Positions 16,952 through 26,332 of a stretch of DNA of 43,422 nt are shown here, piece by piece. Positions within the stretch are counted from its first letter, which is position 1; each line of letters starts with the position of its first letter. A program made the position numbers and the translations under genes. Below the pieces are notes generated by a model. It ran no database searches, was not told where the DNA came from, and saw nothing but the letters and a program-made list of their open reading frames with translations. The DNA comes from Phycisphaerae bacterium (GTDB lineage Bacteria > Planctomycetota > Phycisphaerae > JAAYCJ01), in NCBI GenBank assembly GCA_012729815.1, contig JAAYCJ010000075.1, forward strand, positions 1-43,422, read 5' to 3'.

Positions 16952-17012
16952 GTGTGTACTGGAGGCGTTGAAGCATCATTTCGGCTCACAAGCGTGCGAG
17001 GCATACGCATTG

Positions 17013-18719
17013 ATGTCGGGTGAGGCACGGTTATTCCGTTGCATCAAATCGAATCGAGCGGTGAAGTTTACTCCCCCGGCGACCAGTCCGATCCACGCCC
17101 TGATGCTCTGGGCGCGTCGCCGTCCGCGGGACGCCGCGCTGATATTTTCACTTCCGGAAAGGCACGAACCCTTCGTCCGGACCTATAGCGAGCTGTTTTC
17201 ACGGGCGTTCACCCTCGCCGAATCGCTGGCGTCGCTGCCGGAAGGGCTGATCGGGATACTGGGAGGGCAGCACGGCCTGAGCGTGGAGGCGGCGCTGGCG
17301 GCGATGCAGGCGCGTCGCCCATTTGCGTTGATCAACCCGCTGAGCCAGGCCTTCGAGCACGAGGTCCAGTGCCTCCAATCCCTGCACCCGTTGGGCGTGC
17401 TGATCCCCTCGCTGGACGAAATGCCGGACCTGCTGGTGGACCGGTTGGGTGAAATCACGCGCGAGTTGGGAAGGGCGAACGTCTGGTCGGCCGGCCCGAA
17501 TCCCCTGGCGGCCAAGGATCTGCTCGCGGAAGACCAGGGGTCGCGGCAACCTCAGGATGCTGTGGACGATTCGCTGTGGAATGAACCACTGGTCTACCTC
17601 AACGGCCGGGATGAAGACGAGCACTGCCACGCCTACGTGTACACCCCGCTGGCCCTGGCGGCCAGCGCCCTGTCGGTGGCGCAGTGGCTGCAGATTAAAG
17701 AGGGCGTGCGGGTGCTATGCGGCGTGGAGCTCACCCGCTGCGCGGGCTTTGTGCCGGCGCTGGCGGCGGTGATGTCGGGCGCCGGATGCGTCCTGCCGCA
17801 TCGCCTCAAGGGGCACGAGTTCTGGCAGGTCGCCAGCCAGAGCGGCGCGCACGTGGCGAGGGTGGCGCCGGAGGTGATCGAAGACCTGCTCGAGAATCCC
17901 GGACGGGCAAGCGACATCAGCTCGAGCGGGCTCAAGTACATCATCACCGACGCGGGCGGCCTGCCGACGCGGGTGTCGCTGGCGTTCATCGAGACGTATG
18001 ACCTGCCGCTGATCAACTGTTTCGGCACGTCGGCCACCGGCGGCTACGCGTTGGGCGTGCCGCTGAACCTGTGCCGGCGCGAGTATGAACTGGCGCTGCG
18101 GGATAGCGCGGCGGGTGTGGAACTGGAACACTGCAACGTGAAGGTCGAGGAGGATCCGCAGATCACCGCGAGCGCCAACGACCGCCGCGAGGGCTACCTG
18201 GCGGTGCGGGGCAACGGCCTCTCGACGGGGTACTGGGACGGCCAGACGCTGTCGACCTGGCAGACGCCGTGGCTTCGCACCTCGCATCTCGGCGCGGTCT
18301 GCGGCGGGCAGGAACGGGAGTGCTTCAGCGTCCAGGGGCGAGCGTCCGAGGCGCTGGTGGTACAAGGCTACCGGATCTGGCCGGCGCAGATCGAGCACTC
18401 GCTGACCGAGACCTTTGCCTTTCTGGAGGATTGCGTCGTGCTGGCGCGGCCGGACGGGCGGGGACGAAATCAGCTCTGCGCCGCCGTGGTGCTGCCGGAG
18501 GAACTGGACCGCCACCGCCAGTCGGAGCTTCTGGCCCAGATGGAGGCGCGGGTCCGGGCCGGAGGCGTCGAAGGCCTGAGCGAACACGCCCGGCCGCACC
18601 AACTGATCGCCCTCTCGGGACCGATGCTGCCGCGTGATCCGGACGGCCGGCCCAACCGCCAGCAATTGCTGGACGTCATCAACGGCTTTGCCGCGGGGCG
18701 AGGCCTGGCCGCCTCGTAA
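17013..18719 (+). CDS. ANL-superfamily (acyl-CoA synthetase/AMP-ligase) homologue with eroded motifs
   Basis: About 568 residues with the overall order of an adenylate-forming enzyme. An FGTSATGGYALGVP block stands where the A5 aromatic-Gly-x-Thr motif is expected. LRTSHLGAV stands at the TGD motif, and GRASEALVVQGYRIWPAQIE matches A8 well. Two catalytic elements look wrong: the Ser/Thr/Gly-rich phosphate loop is replaced by YVYTPLALAASALS, and the C-terminal catalytic-Lys region reads PRDPDGRPNRQQL with Arg. The protein may therefore bind rather than activate an acyl group, or use a changed mechanism. ATG 17013 is the most likely start (TTG 16968 is possible). It stands alone, convergent with the mannosidase gene 15 nt away. 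Confidence 0.7.
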   Translation: MSGEARLFRCIKSNRAVKFTPPATSPIHALMLWARRRPRDAALIFSLPERHEPFVRTYSELFSRAFTLAESLASLPEGLIGILGGQHGLSVEAALAAMQARRPFALINPLSQAFEHEVQCLQSLHPLGVLIPSLDEMPDLLVDRLGEITRELGRANVWSAGPNPLAAKDLLAEDQGSRQPQDAVDDSLWNEPLVYLNGRDEDEHCHAYVYTPLALAASALSVAQWLQIKEGVRVLCGVELTRCAGFVPALAAVMSGAGCVLPHRLKGHEFWQVASQSGAHVARVAPEVIEDLLENPGRASDISSSGLKYIITDAGGLPTRVSLAFIETYDLPLINCFGTSATGGYALGVPLNLCRREYELALRDSAAGVELEHCNVKVEEDPQITASANDRREGYLAVRGNGLSTGYWDGQTLSTWQTPWLRTSHLGAVCGGQERECFSVQGRASEALVVQGYRIWPAQIEHSLTETFAFLEDCVVLARPDGRGRNQLCAAVVLPEELDRHRQSELLAQMEARVRAGGVEGLSEHARPHQLIALSGPMLPRDPDGRPNRQQLLDVINGFAAGRGLAAS

Positions 18720-18734
18720 AGACCCGCCGGCGGC

Positions 18735-21464
18735 TCAGGCGATCGCCAGCGTCACGATCTTCCGCGACTCGATCTCAAGCGTGATGGCCTTCCCATTCCG
18801 CGCCGGGCCCTCATCCAGAACCGTCTCATCGAGCCTTGCGAACCGGACCTGCTCGAACGGGAAGTTGAGGGTCAGGACCACCTTCTGCGTTTCGCCGGTG
18901 TAGTTTGTCAGCCGCAGAACGGTGGATTGACCGTCTTCGGCGGGTTTGAGGGCGTCGATCATCACGCCCTGGGCGTCGAGCGACAGCAACGACATCGATC
19001 CATCGCCGGCGGCCAGCGAGGGCAGCGGCGTGAACGTCTTGAGGCCGGCCAGGAACTGCTGCGAAAACTCCAGGACGCGGGCCGCCGGCCACGACGCGGC
19101 GTGCGGATAGACGGCCAGATCGAACTCGTAACGGCCGAAACACTGGGCTTCGGGAGTCGCCAGGACCGGACCGGCGTGCTCGCCACGGGTCAGGAAGTGA
19201 CCGCGGCTGAGGCGTCCGACGCACCGCAGCAGCGTGATCGCGATCGCCCGCGCGGCGTCGCGGGTGACTTCGAACTCGGGCAGGCCGCGGGCGAACACGG
19301 CCAGGCCGTTTCGCTCATCGGCCATGTCCACAAAGCCGTGATGCGGATACTGCTCCGGCTGATCCTCCGTCCAGACCTTCGGATCGACCGGCTCGACCAT
19401 CACAGGCAGCGAGTCGACGTCGAACTGCTGCAGGGCGCTGACCCGCTCAGCGGCCAAGCCCGTCGGGAACATCGCGCGGAGACGATGGTCGCGGGCCTGG
19501 TTGTCCACGGTCACCTTCACGCGGATGAATCTGGCCGCCTTGCCCAGTGTGACCTCGGCGCGGATGGGCAGTTCGACCCGCCGCGCGGCGCGATCGGCGA
19601 AGAACTCGCCGTTGCGGTCGCGCAGCTCGAGCCCCTCACGGTCGATCGCCGCCTCGGCGGGGATGCTCAGGACATACTCGATCCCCAGCGTGGCCGCGCC
19701 GGGCCCGTCATGCAGGACGCTGATCTGGGCCGGTCCGCCGAGGGTGGTGACCACCTGGTCCTTCATCGGCGGGCTGTAGTTGTACTCGTCGCCCACGTCG
19801 CCGCCGTCCTCGAAGTACAGCAGATTCTGGAACGTCTTGCCCGAGGCCTTGTCGGTGACGGTCAGCGTCCCGTTCGGCTCGACCCGCACCGTCAGGTGCT
19901 CGTTTTCCATCGTCCGCTGATCGGTCAGCAACGAGACCGTCCGGGCCGGATGGGCGTTGAGCGGCATGACTCGGAACTGGCGATAGCCCATCGCCGGCAG
20001 GTCGTCGGCCCAGAATCGCACGCGGGCCTTGACCGCGTTGCGGAAGGGCGCGCACTCGCGGACGTTGGGATAATACTCGAGGCCGTCGGTGACGCCGACC
20101 AGTTCGGCGGCGATCGACGTGCCGTCCTGGGCGGCCAGGCGCACGCTGCGGATCGTCTTTTGCGGATCGAAACGCGCGCCGTCGGCGTATTCGATCGGCT
20201 CCCACTCGGTCTTGACCAGCGGGATATCGGCCTCAACCAGATCGGAAACCGCGAACGGCATCGGATTGAACACGGCGATGCGATAGTCCTTCCGCTCGGA
20301 CGCCTCGCCGCAGGTCAGCTTGTGGAACACACGCCGGCAGACGCTGTCGCTGATGTCGCGGCACCACTGGAACCGCGTCATCATCTGCTGGTGGACGCGG
20401 TCGATGCTGCAGCCGCCGATCGAGTCGTGCGGCTGATTGCGCAGGAGCCACATCCACGCGTTGTCCAGGAAGCCGCGGCGGTCGCCGCCGAACATCAGCC
20501 GGTCGATCGCCGCCATCGGCTCGGCCCATCGCGCCATCTCGATCTCGCAGTCGGCGTTGGCCTGTTTGAGATAGATACGGGCGGATAGAATACCGTTGAG
20601 CACGACGGCGCCGGTCTTCTCGTGGCGTTTGGTGTCGCGGAGCATGCCATCGAACGTGGGCCACTCGGAGCACTGACGCTCGCGCAGCAGGTCGATGTAG
20701 TCCTCGAAACTGCCGTGCCGGAACTCCATGTCGTCGTACTCGCGGTTCAGATCGTCGATGATCTTCACCACGTCCGGGTCGACCGGCGCGTGGTCGACCC
20801 CGTGCATCAGCAGACCCAGCCCGCTGCGGGAATAGGCGCGGTGAAACTCGATCCGCTCGCGAAACAGGTCCAGCTTCTCCCGATACGTCTTCTTGTCGCT
20901 GGTGCAGACGTTCCCGTAGCCTTCGACCATGTGACAGCCGAATACCTTCGTCCCGTCGGGACTCCGCCAGAACATCTCCGGCGCCGGCCGTTCCAGGCCC
21001 AGACCTCGCCAGAAGACGATGTTATCGACGCCAAAACCAAGCAGAATCTGCGGAATCTGGGCGACGTGGCCGAAGCAGTCGGGCAGGTAGCCGACGTTGG
21101 GGAAATGCCCGAGCCTCTCGGCGATCCGCTTGCCGCGAAGCAGGTTGCGCACCAGGGCTTCGCCGCTGACCAGGAACTCATCGGGGAGGATGTACCACGG
21201 TCCGACCAGAAGCCGGCGGCTGGCCACGTGTTGGCGGAGCCGCTCGAGGGCGTCGGGCTTGATCTCCAGGTAATCCTCAGCCACCACCGCCTGCCCGTCG
21301 AGGTTATACGCGGCGAAACGGGCATCCTTGTCTTCTAGGAGTCCGGCTACCTCATCGATCAGATCGACCAGCCGCATGCGGAACTCCTGGAACACGGCGT
21401 ACCATTCGCGGTCCCAGTGGGCATGCGAGGCGACGATCATCGTGTGTTTGGTCGGCTTGCTCAT
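18735..21464 (-). CDS. Glycoside hydrolase family 38 alpha-mannosidase
   Basis: A 909-residue GH38 enzyme, which removes alpha-linked mannose with retention using a zinc ion. Zinc and substrate motifs are visible: HAHWDREW at 14-21 and LPDCFGH at 127-133, whose Asp129 is the expected nucleophile. A NQPHDSIGGCSID block follows in the middle. The C-terminal two-thirds is the beta-rich domain set typical of the family. There is no signal peptide, so it should act in the cytoplasm, as mannosylglycerate hydrolases and other bacterial GH38 enzymes do; the substrate cannot be told. AAAGGTGAG lies just before ATG 21464, and a TATAAT at 21505-21500 is a likely -10 with a poor -35. Confidence 0.92.
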   Translation of the reverse strand: MSKPTKHTMIVASHAHWDREWYAVFQEFRMRLVDLIDEVAGLLEDKDARFAAYNLDGQAVVAEDYLEIKPDALERLRQHVASRRLLVGPWYILPDEFLVSGEALVRNLLRGKRIAERLGHFPNVGYLPDCFGHVAQIPQILLGFGVDNIVFWRGLGLERPAPEMFWRSPDGTKVFGCHMVEGYGNVCTSDKKTYREKLDLFRERIEFHRAYSRSGLGLLMHGVDHAPVDPDVVKIIDDLNREYDDMEFRHGSFEDYIDLLRERQCSEWPTFDGMLRDTKRHEKTGAVVLNGILSARIYLKQANADCEIEMARWAEPMAAIDRLMFGGDRRGFLDNAWMWLLRNQPHDSIGGCSIDRVHQQMMTRFQWCRDISDSVCRRVFHKLTCGEASERKDYRIAVFNPMPFAVSDLVEADIPLVKTEWEPIEYADGARFDPQKTIRSVRLAAQDGTSIAAELVGVTDGLEYYPNVRECAPFRNAVKARVRFWADDLPAMGYRQFRVMPLNAHPARTVSLLTDQRTMENEHLTVRVEPNGTLTVTDKASGKTFQNLLYFEDGGDVGDEYNYSPPMKDQVVTTLGGPAQISVLHDGPGAATLGIEYVLSIPAEAAIDREGLELRDRNGEFFADRAARRVELPIRAEVTLGKAARFIRVKVTVDNQARDHRLRAMFPTGLAAERVSALQQFDVDSLPVMVEPVDPKVWTEDQPEQYPHHGFVDMADERNGLAVFARGLPEFEVTRDAARAIAITLLRCVGRLSRGHFLTRGEHAGPVLATPEAQCFGRYEFDLAVYPHAASWPAARVLEFSQQFLAGLKTFTPLPSLAAGDGSMSLLSLDAQGVMIDALKPAEDGQSTVLRLTNYTGETQKVVLTLNFPFEQVRFARLDETVLDEGPARNGKAITLEIESRKIVTLAIA

Positions 21465-21535
21465 CAGTTCTCACCTTTCCGGGAAAAAGCAACCCGACGA
21501 TTATAGCGATCGCGGGCCCCGGAAACAGGGAATTC

Positions 21536-21564
21536 TTGCGGCAACCGGCCTTCGATGCTATGAT
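21536..21564 (+). promoter_or_regulatory. Predicted promoter of the terC-like gene
   Basis: TTGCGG (21536-21541), 17 nt, TATGAT (21559-21564). The expected start is about 21571, leaving about 24 nt before ATG 21595. That is too short for the manganese riboswitch that precedes some terC-family genes. Confidence 0.65.
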
Positions 21565-21594
21565 TCCGCCCATTCGGAATTCTGGAACAAAGCG

Positions 21595-22383
21595 ATGGAA
21601 CAGGCGAGTTTTGTACACAACGTAGCCATTATCGTCTCCCTGGTTGTCCTGGAGGGGCTGCTCTCGGCCGACAACGCGCTGGTCCTGGCCATCCTGGTCA
21701 GGCACCTCCCCAAATCGCAGCAATCCAAAGCGCTGAAGTACGGGATCTTCGGGGCGTTTTTCTTCCGATTTTGGGGAGTGATCTTCGCGGCGTGGTTGGT
21801 GGCCTATTGGCAGTTCAAGGCGGTCGGAGCCGGCTATCTCCTCTACCTGGCATTCAAGCATTTCCTGCGCCGGTCGTCCGACCACGGCGGCGGGCGGGCC
21901 GGCTCTGCGACCATGGGATTCTGGAAGACGGTGGCGGTCGTGGAGTTGACCGACATCGCGTTCAGCGTGGACTCCATTGTGGCCGCGGTGGCCATGTCGG
22001 ACCGTAAGTGGGTAATCTACACCGGTGGGGTCCTGGGCATCATCACGATGCGCTTCGTCGCGGGGGTCTTTCTGCGGATCCTCGAACGGTTCCCGCGGCT
22101 GGAAACCGCAGCCTACATGCTGGTCGCGTGGATCGGAATCAAGCTCGGGCTTTCGTGCCTCGACCAGTTGATCACCGGGCACGTCGAGCATGGACCCTAC
22201 CACATGCCCCCGGTGCTGTTCTGGACCGTGATGGTCGCGATCTTCGTGGGAGGACTCCTATGGCCGGCCCCGCCGACCGCGACGCTGCACCTGGATGAAA
22301 GCGGCGGATTGACCAGGGATGAGAAGGGCTCGCGGATGCCTGCGGTGGTTCCTGCCGAGCCAGCCGTGCGGAAAAACTATTGA
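21595..22383 (+). CDS. TerC-family membrane protein
   Basis: A 262-residue protein with seven or so membrane helices. The family's acidic motifs are present: LEGLLSADNALVLA near the start and ELTDIAFSVDSIVA in the middle, whose acidic residues lie within helices. TerC-family proteins are associated with tellurite resistance and with metal ion (manganese) efflux. Here no other ter genes are present, so a metal-export or membrane-metallation role is more likely than tellurite resistance. The C-terminal 40 residues are hydrophilic. ATG 21595 is taken because it follows the promoter at 21536-21564; there is no strong ribosome binding site. An upstream in-frame extension runs through the promoter. 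Confidence 0.88.
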   Translation: MEQASFVHNVAIIVSLVVLEGLLSADNALVLAILVRHLPKSQQSKALKYGIFGAFFFRFWGVIFAAWLVAYWQFKAVGAGYLLYLAFKHFLRRSSDHGGGRAGSATMGFWKTVAVVELTDIAFSVDSIVAAVAMSDRKWVIYTGGVLGIITMRFVAGVFLRILERFPRLETAAYMLVAWIGIKLGLSCLDQLITGHVEHGPYHMPPVLFWTVMVAIFVGGLLWPAPPTATLHLDESGGLTRDEKGSRMPAVVPAEPAVRKNY

Positions 22384-22412
22384 CCAATACGGGGGTGGTC
22401 CCGGGCACCCTT

Positions 22413-22429
22413 CCGACCGCGGCGGTCGG
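22413..22429. terminator. Small hairpin between convergent genes
   Basis: CCGACCG (22413-22419) and CGGTCGG (22423-22429) pair around a CGG loop. It lies between the stop of the terC-like gene (22383) and the stop of the leftward DUF4432 gene (22465). No T-run follows on either strand, so its function as a terminator is a guess from position. Confidence 0.35.
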
Positions 22430-22464
22430 GGCTTCATCGGACGCGCTGCGGTACGCTGATCCGG

Positions 22465-23547
22465 CTACTTCCCGCCGGCGGCCTTCTTGAACTCGGCGAT
22501 CTCGGCTGGGCCTTCCACCACGTCGATGGCGATCTTGTACTCCCGGACCTGGCCGGGCCGCAACACGTCGAGCCATCCGCGTTGGCGGTCGACGTTTCGC
22601 CCTTCGACGCCGCAGTTGGCCGGCTCGATGCCCATCACGTACTGGCCGTTGGGCCCGAAGTGCTGCCAGTTGACCACGCGCGGGAAATGCTTCTTGAGGA
22701 AGGTCAGCTTGACGCCGAACTTGCGTTTCGGATTGAGCACGCCGCAGCAGACGTTGCCCGCCCGGTCGGTGTCCGGGTCGATGTAGACGCACGCCTCGCC
22801 GGTCCCGCGATGCTCGTCCAGCGGCTCGGGAACGACGCGGAGATTGCGTTTCTTGAAGTGCGCCGCCGCGTGTTCGCCGATCGGCGTGGTCTTTCCGGCG
22901 AAAAGGAACTGGGAACCCGGCTCCAGGAGCGGATAGCCGAAATTCATGTGCAGCAGCCAGGCGTGAGGCGCGTCCAGGTTGCCGCGGTTGATGAAGGTGT
23001 CCTCGATGATGATCCGGCTGCGCCCCAGCGGCGAGGTGATCGTGCGGCGAAGCTCCAGATTGGGCTCAAAGAGCTTGGCCTGGCGAACCACGCCGGTGAT
23101 GCTCATCTCGGTCAGTCCGCGGAGCGGATCGGGCCCGACCACGGACTCCAGCGAGGCTGAGAGGTTCGTATGCCGCCCGTGCAGGCCCAGTTCTTCCGTC
23201 CCGTCCTTACACGGAGCGCCGGCCGACGAGGGGCCGCAACTGGCCACCAGACCGCCGAAGAACCCCCAGAGCCAATCGAGCCCGCGGTGCATGGCCATCT
23301 CCGGGCGCGGCGCGCCGCTGAGCGAAAGCCACGAGAGCGACATGCCCTTGTAGAACGCCTCGGCGATATCCAACCCACGGTCCACCAAGACCTTGTAGTG
23401 CAGACCGGACCCGGTGTTGACCCAGGCGCAGCGGGTGCCGGCGGCGGGACCATCAATCTGGCTGAGTAAATCGATCCCTCCCAGTTGAGCGGGGTTGACG
23501 ACATAGGCGTGATCCGACGATAATGCCGCGGGAGACTTTTTCGCCAT
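22465..23547 (-). CDS. DUF4432 aldose-epimerase-like protein
   Basis: A 360-residue protein of the galactose mutarotase-like fold, DUF4432 group. Supporting stretches are VLVDRGLDIAEAFYKGMSLSWLS near the start, GLHGRHTN, FINRGNLDAPHAWLLHMNFGYPLL and ITGVVRQAKLFEPNLELRRTI. These match sugar-epimerase-like proteins that bind a carbohydrate in a beta-sandwich cleft. The reaction of this subgroup is unclear. There is no signal peptide, so it is cytoplasmic. AGGAG lies 8 nt before ATG 23547. It is divergent from mqnD, with 77 nt between the two starts. Confidence 0.82.
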   Translation of the reverse strand: MAKKSPAALSSDHAYVVNPAQLGGIDLLSQIDGPAAGTRCAWVNTGSGLHYKVLVDRGLDIAEAFYKGMSLSWLSLSGAPRPEMAMHRGLDWLWGFFGGLVASCGPSSAGAPCKDGTEELGLHGRHTNLSASLESVVGPDPLRGLTEMSITGVVRQAKLFEPNLELRRTITSPLGRSRIIIEDTFINRGNLDAPHAWLLHMNFGYPLLEPGSQFLFAGKTTPIGEHAAAHFKKRNLRVVPEPLDEHRGTGEACVYIDPDTDRAGNVCCGVLNPKRKFGVKLTFLKKHFPRVVNWQHFGPNGQYVMGIEPANCGVEGRNVDRQRGWLDVLRPGQVREYKIAIDVVEGPAEIAEFKKAAGGK

Positions 23548-23565
23548 GATTATGCTCCTAACTTT

Positions 23566-23594
23566 TTGCCACCGGGCTCAGGGCGGTTTATAAT
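23566..23594 (+). promoter_or_regulatory. Predicted promoter of mqnD
   Basis: TTGCCA (23566-23571), 17 nt, TATAAT (23589-23594): a perfect -10 and a good -35. The expected start is about 23601, and CGGAGCAG before ATG 23625 serves as the ribosome binding site. Confidence 0.75.
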
Positions 23595-23624
23595 TAAAGC
23601 GTTTGGATTTTACGGAGCAGTCTT

Positions 23625-24458
23625 ATGCCGGACAAGGAAATTCTGTTGGGGCACAGCCCGGATTCGGACGACGCCTTCATGTTCTACGGGTTGACCAGCG
23701 GCAAGGTGCCGAGCGAGGGCTACGTCATCAAGCACCTGCTGTCCGACATCGAGACGCTGAACCAGTACGCCACCAACGGCAAGCTGGACCTGACCGCCAT
23801 CTCGTTGCACGCCTACGCCTACGTCAAGTCGCATTACGCCCTGATGGCGTGCGGGGCGAGTATGGGGATGGGATACGGTCCGATCATCGTGGCGACCAAG
23901 CCGATGACGATTGAGGAACTCGAACGGGCGACCATTGCCGTGCCGGGCACGATGACCACCGCGTTTCTCGTGCTGCGGATGGTGCTGGGGCATTTCGACT
24001 ACCAGGTGATCCCATTCGACAAGATCCTGTTCCAGGTGGCTGGAGGGTCGGTCGACGCCGGACTGATCATTCACGAGGGCCAGGTGAACTACGGGCAGAT
24101 GGAGTTGCTTAACGTGCTGGACCTGGGCAAGTGGTGGTCCGACCAGACGGGGCTGCCGCTTCCGCTTGGGGTCAACGCGGTCAAGCGCGATCTGGGTCCG
24201 GCGGTGATGAAGGACCTCTCGCGTCTGGTGTTGCGGAGCATCGAGTACGGCATGGAGAACCCGGAGGAGGCCCTGGACTTCGCCCAGGACTACGCGCGCG
24301 GGCTGGACCGGCAGCAGCTCGAGACGTTCGTGCGCATGTACGTAAACCAGTGGACGCTCCGGTGCGGGCCGGAAGGAACGAAGGCCATCAACGAGTTGCT
24401 CTACCGGGCGGAGACCGAGCGGCTGATCCCGCCGACTCTCCCGGTCGATTTCGTGTGA
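23625..24458 (+). CDS. mqnD: 1,4-dihydroxy-6-naphthoate synthase (menaquinone, futalosine route)
   Basis: A 277-residue protein of the MqnA/MqnD family. It opens with HSPDSDDAFMFYGL, a phrase typical of MqnD, and contains LLSDIETLN, TAISLHAYAYV, VPGTMTTAFLVLRM and DAGLIIHEGQ. MqnD cleaves cyclic dehypoxanthine futalosine to 1,4-dihydroxy-6-naphthoate, the fourth step of the futalosine pathway. The other mqn genes are not in the window. This is evidence that the organism respires with menaquinone made by the futalosine route. A glycosyltransferase gene follows after 19 nt and is probably co-transcribed. Confidence 0.92.
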   Translation: MPDKEILLGHSPDSDDAFMFYGLTSGKVPSEGYVIKHLLSDIETLNQYATNGKLDLTAISLHAYAYVKSHYALMACGASMGMGYGPIIVATKPMTIEELERATIAVPGTMTTAFLVLRMVLGHFDYQVIPFDKILFQVAGGSVDAGLIIHEGQVNYGQMELLNVLDLGKWWSDQTGLPLPLGVNAVKRDLGPAVMKDLSRLVLRSIEYGMENPEEALDFAQDYARGLDRQQLETFVRMYVNQWTLRCGPEGTKAINELLYRAETERLIPPTLPVDFV

Positions 24459-24477
24459 CGCGAAGGATCGCAGCGGC

Positions 24478-26325
24478 ATGAATGACAATGGCGGCGTCAA
24501 GTATCCCTCTCCGTTCGAGGAGCCACTGGCCCAGCGTGCGCTTCAGGTGGCGCTGCTGACGATTGTGGCGATGGTGGTCTTCCTCTCCGGGGCCGGGCGC
24601 ACCGCGTTGACCGATCCGGACGAAGGGCGCTACGCATTGGTCGCCAAACGGATGCTCCTGACCGGCGAGTGGCTGGTCCCGCAGACCGACGGCCCCTACT
24701 TCGACAAACCGCCGCTGTACTTCTGGCTGACCGCCGCCTCGTTCAAGCTGTTCGGCGCGACGGACTTCGGGGTCGATTTCGCCGCCCGCCTGGTGCCGGC
24801 GGCTGGAGCGGTTTTGGCGGTGTTGGCGACCTACCTGCTGGCCGCGGCGCTGTTTAACCACCTGGTGGCCATGATCTCGGCGGGAACGCTGCTTTCGACC
24901 GCGGCCATGATCGGGCTGGGCAAGTTCGTCCGCATGGACGTCTACCTGATCGCGTTCGTGACACTGGCGATGTGGGCGTTTATCAAGGGCTATTCCGATC
25001 CGCAGCGCCGCCGGTGGTTCATCCTGATGTATCCGCCGATCGCGTTGGGAGTGCTGACCAAGGGACCGATCGCCCTGCTGATCCCGGCGGCGGTGATTCT
25101 CCTGTTCCTGCTGCTCCAGCGGCGGCTTGGCCTGATCTGGCGTCTCAAGATCATCCTGGGCCTGGCCGTGGTCATCGCGATCGCCGGGCCGTGGTTCCTC
25201 TACATGGCCCGGGAGTTTCCCGGCGAGCCCGGCCAACCGAATTTCCTGCGTGAATTCTTCTACAGCCAACACGTGGAGCGGTTCAACAGCGACAAGCACG
25301 GCCACGCCGACGGTTCGCTGATCGAGTATTTCAGCGGTCTGGCGGTCGGCCTGCTGCCGTGGACGGGGCTGATCGCGGTGGCGGCGGCACGGCGGTTCCG
25401 GAGCGCGTGGCGAAGGGACGAGAACGACTGGCGTTCGCAGTTCCTGCTGATCTGGGCGATCTTCGTGGTGGCGTTTTTCGCCTTCAGCCAGACCAAGCTG
25501 TGGCACTACGGGTTTCCGGCGATCGTTCCGCTGGCGATCATCGGCGCCCGGTACATGTACGACTACTGGCAGAGCGACTTTCCGGCGCGGCGCCGCGAGA
25601 CGAGCCTGCAGTGGGCTTACCCGCTGGCCGCGGCGGCGTCCGGGCTGATGGTGGCCCTGCTGATCGCGTTTGCGGGTCTTTCGATCTACGTGCACTTCTG
25701 GGCCAACTGGGGCGAGCTGCCGCCGCTGTTCGAGGGGTTCTGGGGGATATACGGGTGGATCATCCGGGCGTTCTACCGGCTGATCGGGGCGGCGGCGCTG
25801 GGGTTGGTGCTGCTGTCGCTGCTGCGGGGCCGCCAGTTGGAGCGGGTGGCGTGGGTGGCGGCGGCGGTGACGCTGCTGGTGGCGGTGGACCTCTCGTACA
25901 ACGAGATTCCCAAGATCGCCGACGTTCACTCGACCCGCCGGCTGACCTCGAGCGTCTACAAGTACAGCCAGCCGGACGACCCGATCCTCATCAGCCCGGA
26001 ACAGCGATGGTCGCTGCCGTTCTACCTGTCGCCGGTGCGGGAGAAAGACGTGCGGCAGTTGGACCACCTGGGCGAGTTCACCGGCACCTGGTCGGAGTTT
26101 CCCGGCCGCATGATGTACCTGGCCAACGACAGCGACGCCTTCAAGCAGATCCCGATCGATACGGAACACCGGATCGCCGTGCTCAACCAGTTCCAGGACG
26201 TGCGCTTGATGCTGATCCAGCCGAAGGCGGCGGCGCCGGTGGTCCCGCAACCCGGAGCCCTGCCCGCGATCCCGCCGGTGGACACGAACGTCGGGCTCGA
26301 ACCGCAAACGCCGCCAACGCCGTAG
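24478..26325 (+). CDS. GT39/ArnT-like membrane glycosyltransferase
   Basis: A 615-residue polytopic protein with about 11-12 helices in the first 460 residues and a soluble C-terminal domain on the outer side. The first outer loop has the family pattern: LTDPDEGRYA (45-53), GEWLVPQTDG and YFDKPPLYFW (74-83), whose acidic residues form the active site. Such enzymes move a sugar from a polyprenyl-phosphate carrier to a protein or lipid A. The Pro/Ala-rich tail (APVVPQPGALPAIPP) has no assigned role. The acceptor is unknown. It ends 7 nt from the stop of the convergent phosphatase gene. Confidence 0.85.
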   Translation: MNDNGGVKYPSPFEEPLAQRALQVALLTIVAMVVFLSGAGRTALTDPDEGRYALVAKRMLLTGEWLVPQTDGPYFDKPPLYFWLTAASFKLFGATDFGVDFAARLVPAAGAVLAVLATYLLAAALFNHLVAMISAGTLLSTAAMIGLGKFVRMDVYLIAFVTLAMWAFIKGYSDPQRRRWFILMYPPIALGVLTKGPIALLIPAAVILLFLLLQRRLGLIWRLKIILGLAVVIAIAGPWFLYMAREFPGEPGQPNFLREFFYSQHVERFNSDKHGHADGSLIEYFSGLAVGLLPWTGLIAVAAARRFRSAWRRDENDWRSQFLLIWAIFVVAFFAFSQTKLWHYGFPAIVPLAIIGARYMYDYWQSDFPARRRETSLQWAYPLAAAASGLMVALLIAFAGLSIYVHFWANWGELPPLFEGFWGIYGWIIRAFYRLIGAAALGLVLLSLLRGRQLERVAWVAAAVTLLVAVDLSYNEIPKIADVHSTRRLTSSVYKYSQPDDPILISPEQRWSLPFYLSPVREKDVRQLDHLGEFTGTWSEFPGRMMYLANDSDAFKQIPIDTEHRIAVLNQFQDVRLMLIQPKAAAPVVPQPGALPAIPPVDTNVGLEPQTPPTP

Positions 26326-26332
26326 CCGCGGA

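Noticed and set aside
21328-21594. N-terminal extension of the terC-like protein back to 21328
   Set aside because: It runs through the alpha-mannosidase start region and a near-consensus promoter, and adds residues not found in the TerC family.
21536-21595. A manganese (yybP-ykoY) riboswitch before the terC-like gene
   Set aside because: The predicted leader is only about 24 nt, too short for the riboswitch fold.
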